This document shows, piece by piece, positions 1 to 8,036 of a stretch of 32,770 bases of DNA. The notes under the pieces are model-generated. The model did not search any database. It worked only from the letters and a program-made list of their open reading frames with translations, and was not told the DNA's origin. The stretch is from an uncultured Rhizobiaceae group bacterium (GTDB lineage Bacteria > Pseudomonadota > Alphaproteobacteria > Rhizobiales > Rhizobiaceae), in assembly GCA_938009335.1 (NCBI GenBank), contig CALLHT010000014.1:1-32770 (forward strand), written 5' to 3'. Position 1 is the first letter of the stretch; every line of letters starts with the position of its first letter. The position numbers were made by a program, and so were the translations under genes.

Positions 1-1
1 T

Positions 2-451
2 GCACTTCGTAATAAATCTGATGATGTTCTGAAAGCCCTTGGTCAGTCCGGCGGAATGCTTGGCTTCTCTATGTACCCACATCACTTAAAAGATGGCCCA
101 GACTGCACGCTACAAAGTTTCTGCGATATGATCGCAAAAACGGCAGACCTAATGGGTGTTGATAATATCGGCATTGGAACTGACCTCTGCCAAGATCAAC
201 CGGATAGTGTTGTTGAGTGGATGCGTGTCGGACGCTGGTCGAAAGAAATCGATTATGGCGAGGGTTCAAAAGACAATGCAGGCTTCCCGCCAATGCCCCA
301 ATGGTTCTGCGACAATCGGGACTTTGACAACATAGAGCAAGGGTTAAAGAATACGGGCATGAGCCACTCCGATGTAATGGGCATTATGGGTGAGAATTGG
401 CTTCGATTCTATGACGAGAATTTCGGGCCACTTGGAGGGGTTCGTGACTAA
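2..451 (+). CDS. Membrane dipeptidase, peptidase M19 family (C-terminal part, cut by window start)
   Basis: The frame is open from the first bases of the window to the TAA at 449-451, so only about the last 149 residues are present. The stretch NIGIGTDL, the later NIEQGLKNTG and the closing GIMGENWLRFYDE match the C-terminal half of M19 zinc dipeptidases (renal dipeptidase family), where a GTD segment belongs to the active-site region and a GxNWLR-like motif lies near the C-terminus. The family hydrolyses dipeptides, often with D- or dehydro-residues on the C-terminal side. The substrate here cannot be told. The gene overlaps the next one by 8 bases (GTGACTAA), which suggests an operon with the two following genes. 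The family call is firm; the missing N-terminus with the first metal ligands cannot be checked. Confidence 0.85.
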   Translation, partial: ALRNKSDDVLKALGQSGGMLGFSMYPHHLKDGPDCTLQSFCDMIAKTADLMGVDNIGIGTDLCQDQPDSVVEWMRVGRWSKEIDYGEGSKDNAGFPPMPQWFCDNRDFDNIEQGLKNTGMSHSDVMGIMGENWLRFYDENFGPLGGVRD

Positions 452-2141
452 GCACAATAGTCTTTTCCCGGATTTTGCAAAGCAGCGTCCGCCTGAACAC
501 GTAATGCGCCTTGAGCGCCTTGGCTCCTTCCACCAGTCGAGATTAAGCTTCATGCGGGTCTTACTCCGTCGTATGAAGCGTGATAATTGGTCGGTTGATC
601 GCCCGATATATGAACTGGACGACAAAGGGGTTGGTATCGTTACCTATCGATGCAAGGGGCCGGATAGAACCTATACTCTTATTGTTTATGCGCATGACTT
701 GCCAGCGGAAAAACGTTCCGATCGCGTCATTGCTGATGCGTGGGACGCAACATTTACCTTATATGACGGAGAACCGAGTTCCGAAGACATTGAACGTTTG
801 TCGAAAAATGTGCCTCTGCAGGAAGCTGGCCGTGTAAGTGAAACCGAGTTTGTTTTGTCACGAGCCAACAAGTCTGTACGTTTGTTCGACTACGTTCGCG
901 ATTGCTTGTCTAAAGGCGAACAACCAGAAGCCGAGCGGTTGGACGAAGTCGGCTATCTGATGCGTACCACCGCAGTATATGGGTCCGGCAAATTTGGAGC
1001 AGCAGATCGATCAAAATGGTCCGGCCGTAATGAATTCCAAGGCTCTTTCCAACCAGAACTCTTAGCGGTTTGGCTCATTCGATGCTTCGCGGCGGATTGG
1101 GTGGAACATATGGCGAAGGTTAAAGGTGGCGACAATGCAGTTCCACTTAACCAACCGTTACGTAGAAGATTGGGTATTGGGAATTCAACCGGCTTAGGGA
1201 TGGCACCATTTCTCATCAAGCACCCTGCCCTAATTCATTCGTGGATTAACGCAAGAGAAGCCGCCTTCGCCACAGTTGCAGACATTGAAACCATTAGCGC
1301 AGAAGACATTGTTACTTTTGAAACGCTTGTGAAACGTGCTCTGCTTAACTCTCAAAACTGGCACTCTCAAAGCGAACTTCAGATTCCAAAAATCGCGGCA
1401 CTTCAGGATGATCTAAAAAAGCTGATTGACGTTATTGGTACCGATATTCTGCAATCTTCTTATCCATGGAAAGCCCTTTCCCGATGGACAGAAGAAAATT
1501 TGAGCCTTGAAGGTCAAGAGCAAACCGTATCTTTGGTAATCGAACCGTATGGCGACTTGGTCGATGGTTTTGCCGAGACCATGTCAGCAGATGAACAAAG
1601 TGCTTTTCGCATTAACGGCAGCCGAACCGTCGAACAGGTTTTGCAATCCATTCACAAGCATTACGGGTGGGCAAAGGCCATCGCCTTTGATTCAAAATCT
1701 GCACAAGCGCGTGTTTGGTATGTGTCAGAAGAAAAACTCGAGCCACGTCTTGGCGAGCGTTTTGAAGAAGACATAGAGCCGTATGAGCAAGCTCTTTCCC
1801 CCGCCAGAGATGCAATGCGTTTGCGCTTTACGCTGCTTAATCAAAAACCGGATGAAACCATGGCTATGTTCTTGCTCAGGCATCCTGAGCATAGGCATGT
1901 TGTCAGGCGGCTTCAAATTTTGGATGAGGCCCCTTACGGCGAGATTCGCGACAACACAATCGATGAGAAGATGCTTCCTATTGATTTGCTGCGCTGTAAG
2001 CTTTCATTTTTCGGGGCTACAAAATTCGATCCAAGATCGGATCGGTGGGTCCGCATTACGATGTATCAGCACGCCCCTTACCCTGATGAATTGGATACAC
2101 TTAACCCGGACGACTGTTTTCTCCCGAGGCTTGAGAAATGA
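444..2141 (+). CDS. Unrecognised 565-residue protein coupled to a dipeptidase and a DUF3726 protein
   Basis: I do not recognise this family. An in-frame ATG lies upstream at 390, inside the dipeptidase gene, but GTG at 444 is the better start: a GGAGGGG Shine-Dalgarno run lies at 434-440 (GGAGG core), and starting there leaves only an 8-base overlap with the dipeptidase stop. The protein has no signal peptide and no clear membrane segment, so it is probably cytoplasmic. Visible landmarks are an N-terminal basic stretch (MRVLLRRMKRDNW), a central glycine-rich stretch GIGNSTGLGMAPFLIKHP near residue 255, and an acidic C-terminal half. Its stop overlaps the next start in ATGA, so it is probably co-translated with the DUF3726 protein. 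A role related to the dipeptidase is only inferred from position. Confidence 0.75.
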   Translation: MTKHNSLFPDFAKQRPPEHVMRLERLGSFHQSRLSFMRVLLRRMKRDNWSVDRPIYELDDKGVGIVTYRCKGPDRTYTLIVYAHDLPAEKRSDRVIADAWDATFTLYDGEPSSEDIERLSKNVPLQEAGRVSETEFVLSRANKSVRLFDYVRDCLSKGEQPEAERLDEVGYLMRTTAVYGSGKFGAADRSKWSGRNEFQGSFQPELLAVWLIRCFAADWVEHMAKVKGGDNAVPLNQPLRRRLGIGNSTGLGMAPFLIKHPALIHSWINAREAAFATVADIETISAEDIVTFETLVKRALLNSQNWHSQSELQIPKIAALQDDLKKLIDVIGTDILQSSYPWKALSRWTEENLSLEGQEQTVSLVIEPYGDLVDGFAETMSADEQSAFRINGSRTVEQVLQSIHKHYGWAKAIAFDSKSAQARVWYVSEEKLEPRLGERFEEDIEPYEQALSPARDAMRLRFTLLNQKPDETMAMFLLRHPEHRHVVRRLQILDEAPYGEIRDNTIDEKMLPIDLLRCKLSFFGATKFDPRSDRWVRITMYQHAPYPDELDTLNPDDCFLPRLEK

Positions 2142-2725
2142 CTTGGTCTTTGGGCGAAACACAGGATCTTGCGACGCGAGCGTCAAAGGGTGCAGGGCTC
2201 CCATGGGGCTTGGCGGAAGAAGCATCGTTTGCGGTAAAGTGGCTTGAGCAGCGCGACCTTCCAGGGGTTGAAGCGCTGGCGAAATATCTTGAGGCCATCG
2301 GGCAACCCAACGACTATCACGCCGGCTTTTGCCCGATTGGAAACGGAAGTTGGATTTCGGATTCTAGTAGTTGGCTTGGTAGTTTTCCACTTGAAGTAAG
2401 GCAGCCCGTACTACTTGTTCCTTTTATAGCGCAGGTTATCAAACAAAATAGTTTGGTGCTAAGCTGGTCCGGCAACAGGGTCTTATTATCTGCCAATGAC
2501 GCAACGATTGCCGACCAAAGTGCTTTGATCGGTCAATCGATTGAACATTGTGAAATGACGGTTAGTCCGGAAGCGACAAAAGAAACGCCACGAAGGGAGC
2601 GCATTCCAGAAGATCGTCAAGAATCGATCAACATTCTTCTCGAGTTTGCTCAGCGCACATATGCTCCCGCCAGTGAGATGTCTCGCCTAATGGGAGCAGG
2701 CGCGGGTGTAAACGATAATGATTAA
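2138..2725 (+). CDS. DUF3726 domain-containing protein
   Basis: This 195-residue protein begins MTWSLGETQDLATRASKGAG followed by LPWGLAEEASFAVKWLE and LPGVEALAKYLE. That pattern (aromatic/Trp-Ser, a GAG-x-WG-AEEA core, then a V+WL helix) is what I recall of the DUF3726 family, whose function is not known. The start overlaps the previous stop in ATGA, a sign of translational coupling. The C-terminal 50 residues are charged and end in a Gly/Asp/Asn-rich tail that may be disordered. The gene is convergent with the lipoprotein gene, whose stop is only 7 bases away, and no terminator hairpin is visible between them. The DUF name is from memory; the reality of the gene is not in doubt. Confidence 0.75.
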   Translation: MTWSLGETQDLATRASKGAGLPWGLAEEASFAVKWLEQRDLPGVEALAKYLEAIGQPNDYHAGFCPIGNGSWISDSSSWLGSFPLEVRQPVLLVPFIAQVIKQNSLVLSWSGNRVLLSANDATIADQSALIGQSIEHCEMTVSPEATKETPRRERIPEDRQESINILLEFAQRTYAPASEMSRLMGAGAGVNDND

Positions 2726-2732
2726 GTTCGAA

Positions 2733-3344
2733 TTACTGCGTTGCAGCGCCTTCTGGTGGGCCTTCGTCAAAGCCAACGTAAATTACAAGATTTTCCTTGT
2801 CGGGTGCGGGGAGGAAAATATTGCCATCCACAAAGCTAAATTTAGCGGTGCTGCCACCTTCGGGAATTGAGACAGGTACCTGATGAAGCTGTGAATATAG
2901 AACGTCTTTAGTTGTCGTAACCACAGCCACGCGGATCGGGGTATCGATGGTTCCCGTTGCCCCGGTTGGTCCGTTGATCACACGCCCTTTGATACCAACG
3001 CGAATGTTAAGCTGGTCGCCACTATAGTTGCATTCTCTAGCAACCTCGCGAACCGTTGCTTGATATCGAAGTGAACTAAGCGCGCCGGGATCATCCTTGG
3101 AAACCCCATTTTCGAACGTTCGATAGGTTTCAGTACCAGCCCGAATTACGGTTTTCGGACAAAAAGCCCGCAAGTCTTTCGACTTATCAGCCTCTCCAAT
3201 TTTCAATTGTTGCCCCGGTTCGAGATCTTTCACGAGTTCGGTTGTACTCGGGCCTCCGGTGCCAGCGGAATTACACCCTGCCAGTGCAGTCAGGCCTAAA
3301 ACCGCCATTCCGATTTGGAATTTCCCAATTTGATTGAAGCCCAT
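2733..3344 (-). CDS. Predicted outer-membrane or periplasmic lipoprotein
   Basis: The 203-residue protein opens with a signal peptide (hydrophobic stretch about 11-22) ending in the lipobox LAGC, so Cys24 would be lipidated after signal peptidase II cleavage. The mature part is hydrophilic and rich in Gly, Thr and Val, with two further Cys residues (in AFCPK and RECNYSG) that could form a disulfide. It has an immunoglobulin-like, beta-rich look but I cannot name a domain. It resembles unnamed lipoproteins conserved in Hyphomicrobiales. It is transcribed alone, divergent from thrC and convergent with the DUF3726 gene. Residue 25 is Asn, not Asp, so the usual inner-membrane retention signal is absent. 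Confidence 0.8.
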   Translation of the reverse strand: MGFNQIGKFQIGMAVLGLTALAGCNSAGTGGPSTTELVKDLEPGQQLKIGEADKSKDLRAFCPKTVIRAGTETYRTFENGVSKDDPGALSSLRYQATVREVARECNYSGDQLNIRVGIKGRVINGPTGATGTIDTPIRVAVVTTTKDVLYSQLHQVPVSIPEGGSTAKFSFVDGNIFLPAPDKENLVIYVGFDEGPPEGAATQ

Positions 3345-3473
3345 GTCCCGTACTCACCTAGCATCTCTTGGGGTCTCGCCCCTTTTTCATTGCAACAATA
3401 CCTTATAAGTGTCTAAAAGACGGCGATCAAATGGTTTACACCTAAAAACTCACTCAATTCTTCTGGCGCACCC
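3345..3473. promoter_or_regulatory. Divergent intergenic region between the lipoprotein gene and thrC
   Basis: This 129-base gap must hold the promoters of both divergent genes. A TATAAG element at 3404-3409 could be the -10 box for thrC, but no convincing -35 box lies 16-18 bases upstream of it. No strong Shine-Dalgarno sequence precedes the thrC ATG. A short GGGG-TCTCG-CCCC hairpin followed by five T residues sits at 3370-3387. Nothing else stands out. Confidence 0.4.
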
Positions 3474-4877
3474 ATGAAATATGTCAGCACCCGTGGTTTA
3501 GCACCCATTCTAGGCTTCAAAGATGTCCTTCTGTCAGGCCTTGCCCGCGATGGCGGTTTGTATGTTCCTGAAACTTGGCCGGAACTTTCAGCCGAAACAA
3601 TCGCAGAGATGGTAGGTCAACCCTATGCAGAAGTTGCGAAGACAGTGCTGTTTCCGTTTGTCGAAGGGGAAATAGAAAAATCTGCCTTCGACACAATGGT
3701 GGATGAGGCTTATGCCAGTTTTCATCATCCAGCGGTCGCTCCAATGGTTCAGCTTAATGAAAACCATTGGTTGCTGGAATTGTTCCACGGCCCCACACTT
3801 GCGTTTAAAGATGTTGCAATGCAGCTACTTGCCCGGTTGATGGATCACGTATTGGCTGAGCGTGGACAAAAAGCAACGATTGTGGGCGCGACTTCGGGCG
3901 ATACCGGAAGTGCTGCCATTGAAGCGTTCAAGGGTCGTGAAAATACAGACATCTTCATTCTGTTTCCGAATGGAAAAGTATCACCCGTACAGCAGCGTCA
4001 AATGACAACCGTTCCCGATGCAAATGTACATTGCCTGGCCATAGATGGCGATTTTGATGCGTGCCAAGCGATTGTCAAAGACATGTTTAACAATCTTGAG
4101 TTCAGAGACCGGCTTCAACTTTCGGGGGTAAACTCTATAAACTGGGCGCGGATTATGGCTCAGATTGTGTATTACTTCACGGCTGCTGTTAGCCTAGGGG
4201 CACCCGGTCGCAAGGTATCTTTCACGGTTCCGACCGGAAACTTTGGCGATATTTTCGCAGGCTATGTTGCCAAACGCATGGGGCTGCCTATTGAGAATCT
4301 TGTGATCGCAACAAACCGGAATGATATTTTGACCCGCACACTGGCAACTTCGCGATATGAGAAAGCAGAGACTGCTCCCACGATTTCGCCATCGATGGAT
4401 ATTCAGGTTTCCTCCAACTTCGAACGGTTGTTGTATGATGCTGGCGAGCGTGATGCAGAGGTTGTTAGAAATCAGATGGAAAGCTTGAAACAGTCAGGGT
4501 CATTCTCCATCAATGAGACAACCATGAATAATATTCTAGCAGAGTTTTCTGCAGGTGCTTGCGATGAAGATCAAACTGCAGGCCAGATCAATCAGACGAT
4601 GGAGGCTTGTGGCTATCTAGTGGACCCGCATACAGCCGTAGGTATTCATGTTGCTGAGCAACACCTAGAATCTAAAACGCCGATGATCACACTCGCAACG
4701 GCCCACCCGGCAAAATTTCCTACAGCAGTTGAAGCAGCAAGCGGAGAATATCCTGAACTTCCTGCACGCATGGGCGATATGATGACCCGTAAAGAACGCT
4801 TTCATGTTTTACCAAATGATGTCTCAGAAGTGGAAGCCTTCATTGAAAAGCATTCACGCGCGTCAACCAATTCGTGA
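3474..4877 (+). CDS. thrC: Threonine synthase
   Basis: Threonine synthase converts O-phospho-L-homoserine to L-threonine and phosphate with pyridoxal 5'-phosphate, the last step of threonine synthesis, in the cytoplasm. The 467-residue protein starts MKYVSTRG as the family does. It carries the HGPTLAFKDVAMQ motif whose Lys112 should bind PLP, and the GATSGDTGSAA phosphate-binding loop at about 138-148. A PTGNFGDIFAGY segment follows near residue 260. Length and motif order fit the bacterial type-2 (E. coli/yeast-like) enzyme. The M16 peptidase gene follows after 56 bases, and this pairing is, from memory, common in rhizobial genomes. No leader peptide of the Thr/Ile attenuator type is seen upstream. 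Confidence 0.96.
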   Translation: MKYVSTRGLAPILGFKDVLLSGLARDGGLYVPETWPELSAETIAEMVGQPYAEVAKTVLFPFVEGEIEKSAFDTMVDEAYASFHHPAVAPMVQLNENHWLLELFHGPTLAFKDVAMQLLARLMDHVLAERGQKATIVGATSGDTGSAAIEAFKGRENTDIFILFPNGKVSPVQQRQMTTVPDANVHCLAIDGDFDACQAIVKDMFNNLEFRDRLQLSGVNSINWARIMAQIVYYFTAAVSLGAPGRKVSFTVPTGNFGDIFAGYVAKRMGLPIENLVIATNRNDILTRTLATSRYEKAETAPTISPSMDIQVSSNFERLLYDAGERDAEVVRNQMESLKQSGSFSINETTMNNILAEFSAGACDEDQTAGQINQTMEACGYLVDPHTAVGIHVAEQHLESKTPMITLATAHPAKFPTAVEAASGEYPELPARMGDMMTRKERFHVLPNDVSEVEAFIEKHSRASTNS

Positions 4878-4933
4878 TGATGAATAAAAAACGCTTCGTG
4901 ACAAAAAGATGACAGCCAATTAGTGTTCCAGCC

Positions 4934-6217
4934 ATGAGTATCAATATAACAAAACTTGCAAATGGATTGACGGTCATCACCGACCCAATGCCTCATCTAG
5001 AGAGTGCTGCATTAGGTGTTTGGGTAAAGGCTGGCTCCCGCAATGAAAATGAAAATCAGCATGGCATTGCGCACCTCCTTGAGCATATGGCGTTTAAAGG
5101 AACGAAGCGTCGTTCCGCACTTCAGATCGCCGAAGAGATCGAGAATGTGGGGGGAGAACTTAACGCTGCGACCAGTGTAGAAACCACAGCTTACTATGCA
5201 CGCGTGTTGAAGAATGAAGTCTCACGAGGCGCAGACATTCTGTATGATATCCTAGCCAACTCTACGTTTGATGAAGCAGAGCTGTCTCGCGAGAAACATG
5301 TGATCTTGCAGGAGATTGGCGCAGCACAAGATACACCAGATGATCTTGTTTTTGATCATTTCCAAAATACAGCATTTGGTAGCCAGCCGATTGGCCGCCC
5401 TATCCTTGGAACGCCGGACACTGTGAATGGATTTTCTGCAGCCGAGATACGCTCCTACCTCGATCAACATTATCACGGCCCAAACATGGTTCTTTGTGCT
5501 GCCGGTGCGGTTGATCATGATGCTTTGGTGAAGCAAGCAGAAGATACATACAGCTCTTTTCCTAACGCGCCGGTGGAGGAAGCCCGTGAAGCATCCTATA
5601 TCGGCGGCGAATGCATGATCGATGACGACTATCATGAGGTGCAAATGATCCTCGGTTTTGAGGGTCGTGCATATCATGTGAAAGATTTTTATGCTTCCCA
5701 ACTCCTGTCCATGATTTTGGGCGGCGGCATGTCTTCTAGGCTTTTCCAAGAAGTTCGCGAGAGGCATGGCTTGTGCTATTCAGTATCCTCATTCCATTGG
5801 GGCTTTTCGGATACTGGTATTTTTGGAATCCATTCGGCAACCGGTCCTGAAGACCTTAAAGAACTCGTCGAAGTAATCGTCCATGAGCTTCAGCGTGCCA
5901 GCGAAGATATCGTACAGGAAGAGTTGGATCGCGCTCGTGCACAAATCCGATCTGGTCTCTTGATGGCTCAGGAGAGCCCCGCCTCGCGAGCGGGTCAAAT
6001 AGCGCGTCAGATATTGCTGTTTGGCAGGCAAATCCCCAATGACGAATTAATGGAAAGATTGGATGCTTTATCCGTAGAACGCATTCGTGATCTGGCCGGA
6101 AGAATATTCCACGAATCAAAGCCGACCCTTACTGCCGTGGGACCGGTGGGGCCATTGCCCAAACTGGATGAAATTCGAGACATGCTGGGCATAACCGACA
6201 AACAAGCAGCCGAGTAA
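4934..6217 (+). CDS. M16 family zinc metallopeptidase (processing-peptidase-like)
   Basis: This 427-residue protein belongs to the M16B family (mitochondrial processing peptidase beta / PqqL-like). The inverted zinc motif HLLEH is at residues 47-51 (His47 and His51 as ligands, Glu50 as base). The third ligand is probably Glu127 in VILQEIG, 75 residues further on, the spacing expected for the family. The C-terminal half has the usual second, non-catalytic repeat, with GGGMSSRLFQEVRE and a GLCYSV segment. No signal peptide is seen, so it is probably cytoplasmic. Bacterial members degrade peptides; the natural substrate here is unknown. The start at ATG 4934 gives the family-typical opening INITKLANGLTVI. 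The ribosome binding site is weak. Confidence 0.93.
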   Translation: MSINITKLANGLTVITDPMPHLESAALGVWVKAGSRNENENQHGIAHLLEHMAFKGTKRRSALQIAEEIENVGGELNAATSVETTAYYARVLKNEVSRGADILYDILANSTFDEAELSREKHVILQEIGAAQDTPDDLVFDHFQNTAFGSQPIGRPILGTPDTVNGFSAAEIRSYLDQHYHGPNMVLCAAGAVDHDALVKQAEDTYSSFPNAPVEEAREASYIGGECMIDDDYHEVQMILGFEGRAYHVKDFYASQLLSMILGGGMSSRLFQEVRERHGLCYSVSSFHWGFSDTGIFGIHSATGPEDLKELVEVIVHELQRASEDIVQEELDRARAQIRSGLLMAQESPASRAGQIARQILLFGRQIPNDELMERLDALSVERIRDLAGRIFHESKPTLTAVGPVGPLPKLDEIRDMLGITDKQAAE

Positions 6218-6226
6218 TTACTGAAG

Positions 6227-6808
6227 ATGCGGCTATTAACCCGACTATTGCGGCAAGCCATCGATGTTCCAAATTCCGATCTTGTTTTGGAGCCTCCAAA
6301 TTCCGGTCACTACGAGCGGTGGGTAAAGGTTCGCAATGAAAGCCAGGAGTTTCTGCGCCCTTGGGAGCCAAGCTGGGCGGACGATGATCTAACTGCGGTT
6401 GGTTTCAAACGAAGATTGTCGGCATATCAAAGGCATCGGCAAAGTGGTTGGGGTCGCACTTTTTTTCTTCTCAATAAAGAAACGAACGCTCTGCTGGGTG
6501 GTGCGAGTTTGACGCGTATTCGCTACGAAAACTCCCAGTCGGCTACGCTTGGATATTGGATGGGTATGCATGAGGCCGGAAAGGGCCATATGCGAAAGGC
6601 AGTTCCTGCAATTCTGTCTTATGCGTTTCATTCACTGCGTTTGGAACGTGTGGAAGCAGCGACACTTCCCAGTAACGAACGTTCAAAACATCTGCTTACC
6701 AATTGCGGGTTTGTGGAAGAAGGGTATGTTCGCGAGTATCTGGAGATCAACGGCAAACGTGAAGATCATTTGCTGTTCTCAATATTAAAGTCAGACTTTC
6801 AGGATTAA
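6227..6808 (+). CDS. GNAT family N-acetyltransferase (RimJ/RimL type)
   Basis: The 193-residue protein has the acetyltransferase_3 pattern: an N-terminal LEPP.....W..vR..s..fLrPWEP segment, a GGASLTRIRY beta strand, the YWMGMHEAGKGHMRKA acetyl-CoA-binding loop (about residues 105-120), and RVEAATLPSNERSKHLLTNCGFVEEGYVREYL near the end. This is the RimJ family (ribosomal protein S5 alanine N-acetyltransferase), so it probably acetylates a protein N-terminus, but the target is inferred. It starts 9 bases after the M16 gene and is probably in its operon. Its last codons lie inside a 20-base tandem duplication, so its C-terminus (SDFQD) was set by that event; without it the frame would end SDFQA. 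Confidence 0.88.
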   Translation: MRLLTRLLRQAIDVPNSDLVLEPPNSGHYERWVKVRNESQEFLRPWEPSWADDDLTAVGFKRRLSAYQRHRQSGWGRTFFLLNKETNALLGGASLTRIRYENSQSATLGYWMGMHEAGKGHMRKAVPAILSYAFHSLRLERVEAATLPSNERSKHLLTNCGFVEEGYVREYLEINGKREDHLLFSILKSDFQD

Positions 6809-6823
6809 AGTCAGACTTTCAGG
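6784..6823. repeat. Perfect 20-base tandem duplication between convergent genes
   Basis: ATTAAAGTCAGACTTTCAGG occurs at 6784-6803 and again, without change, at 6804-6823. Each copy contains the inverted repeat AAAGTC-A-GACTTT. The first copy covers the last codons of the acetyltransferase gene, its TAA spans 6806-6808 in the second copy, and the second copy ends one base before the stop of the convergent VWA gene at 6825. No other copy was noticed in the window. Confidence 0.95.
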
Positions 6824-6824
6824 C

Positions 6825-8009
6825 TTAATGCGACAGCTCTTTTAGACCTTGATCCAAACCAGCGAGCGTCATTGGAAACATGCGCCCGCCAAACAGTTTG
6901 TGGATCATTTGCGTAGATTGCGTATACCGCCAAACTTTCTCTGAAACCGGATTAAGCCAGATCGCACTCCGCCAATGGTCTGTCAAACGGCGCAGCCACA
7001 CTTCACCGGATTCTTCATTCCAATGTTCCACAGAGCCGCCCGGATAAACGATCTCATAGGGGCTCATAGCGGCATCGCCTACGAATATTGCCTTGTAATC
7101 AGAACCGTAGGTATGCAGCACATCCCAAGTAGACATGCGTTCGGTATGACGGCGCTTGTTATCTTTCCAAACGCCTTCATACGGGCAGTTGTGAAAATAG
7201 AAATACTCGAGATTTTTGAGTTCCATGCGCGCGGCAGAAAATAGTTCCTCGACGAGCCTCACATGGTCATCCATCGAACCACCGATATCCAGGAATAGAA
7301 GCACCTTAACCGCGTTTCTGCGTTCCGGTCTGGTTTTTACGTCCAGATAGCCGTTTTCTGCCGTTGCTCGGATCGTGCCGTTCAGATCCAGTTCTTCATC
7401 CGCGCCATCGCGCACCCAACGACGCAAGCGCTTTAGTGCAACTTTGATATTGCGAGTGCCCAACTCGATAGAATCATCCAGGTTTTTGAACTCGCGTTTG
7501 TCCCAAACTTTTACTGCACGACGATGGCGGCTTTCATGCTGGCCGATACGCACGCCTTCTGGATTGTAACCGTATGCCCCAAAGGGTGATGTACCAGCGG
7601 TGCCGATCATCTTTGATCCGCCCTGATGGCGTTTGTGCTGCTCTTCCAGACGCTTTTTCAACGTCTCCATCAGTTTTTCCCAACCACCCATCGCTTCAAT
7701 GGCTTTTTTGTCCTCTTCCGAGAGGTTTTTCTCGGCCAATTTCTTGAGCCATTCTTCAGGAAGTTCGACCTGATCAACCCCTGAGGTTCCGCCAACCCGC
7801 TCAACCCCTTTGAAAGCCTCTGAAAACACTTGATCAAACCGATCAAGATGGCGTTCGTCTTTTACCAAAGCAGAGCGGGAGAGATAATAAAACGCCTCAA
7901 CATCATAGGTAACCAGGCCTTGTTCCAGTGCTTCAAGCATCGTCAAATACTCGCGCAAGGTAACAGGAATTTTAGCTTCTTTGAGCTGAAGGAAGAATGG
8001 TAGAAACAT
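6825..8009 (-). CDS. VWA domain protein of the CoxE family
   Basis: This 394-residue cytoplasmic protein opens with LPFFLQLKEAKIPVTLREYL, as CoxE-like VWA proteins do. It has a Lys/Glu-rich helical middle part (about 100-140) and then a von Willebrand factor A domain starting near residue 240. The metal-ion-dependent adhesion site reads LDIGGSMDDHV (DxGxS form), which I believe is normal for this family. Family members usually act with a MoxR-type AAA+ ATPase as chaperones that insert metals or remodel complexes. No MoxR gene is present in this window, so it is probably elsewhere. An AGTAGGG sequence precedes the ATG at 8009. The gene may be the last of a leftward run phd-doc-tauD-VWA, with 27 bases between it and the dioxygenase gene. 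Confidence 0.88.
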   Translation of the reverse strand: MFLPFFLQLKEAKIPVTLREYLTMLEALEQGLVTYDVEAFYYLSRSALVKDERHLDRFDQVFSEAFKGVERVGGTSGVDQVELPEEWLKKLAEKNLSEEDKKAIEAMGGWEKLMETLKKRLEEQHKRHQGGSKMIGTAGTSPFGAYGYNPEGVRIGQHESRHRRAVKVWDKREFKNLDDSIELGTRNIKVALKRLRRWVRDGADEELDLNGTIRATAENGYLDVKTRPERRNAVKVLLFLDIGGSMDDHVRLVEELFSAARMELKNLEYFYFHNCPYEGVWKDNKRRHTERMSTWDVLHTYGSDYKAIFVGDAAMSPYEIVYPGGSVEHWNEESGEVWLRRLTDHWRSAIWLNPVSEKVWRYTQSTQMIHKLFGGRMFPMTLAGLDQGLKELSH

Positions 8010-8036
8010 TAACCCTACTTAGCGTGAAAACTGATC

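Noticed and set aside
390..443. Upstream ATG start for the 565-residue protein
   Set aside because: It lies well inside the dipeptidase gene, while GTG 444 has a good GGAGG ribosome binding site and a minimal overlap.
3370..3387. Hairpin GGGG-TCTCG-CCCC followed by TTTTT, resembling an intrinsic terminator reading toward thrC
   Set aside because: The stem has only 4 base pairs and no transcript is expected to enter it from the left; it lies upstream of the likely thrC -10 box. Not listed as a terminator.
6825..8009. VWA domain with a damaged metal site (DIGGS instead of DxSxS)
   Set aside because: DxGxS with Gly in the second position is, as far as I recall, normal in CoxE-type VWA proteins.
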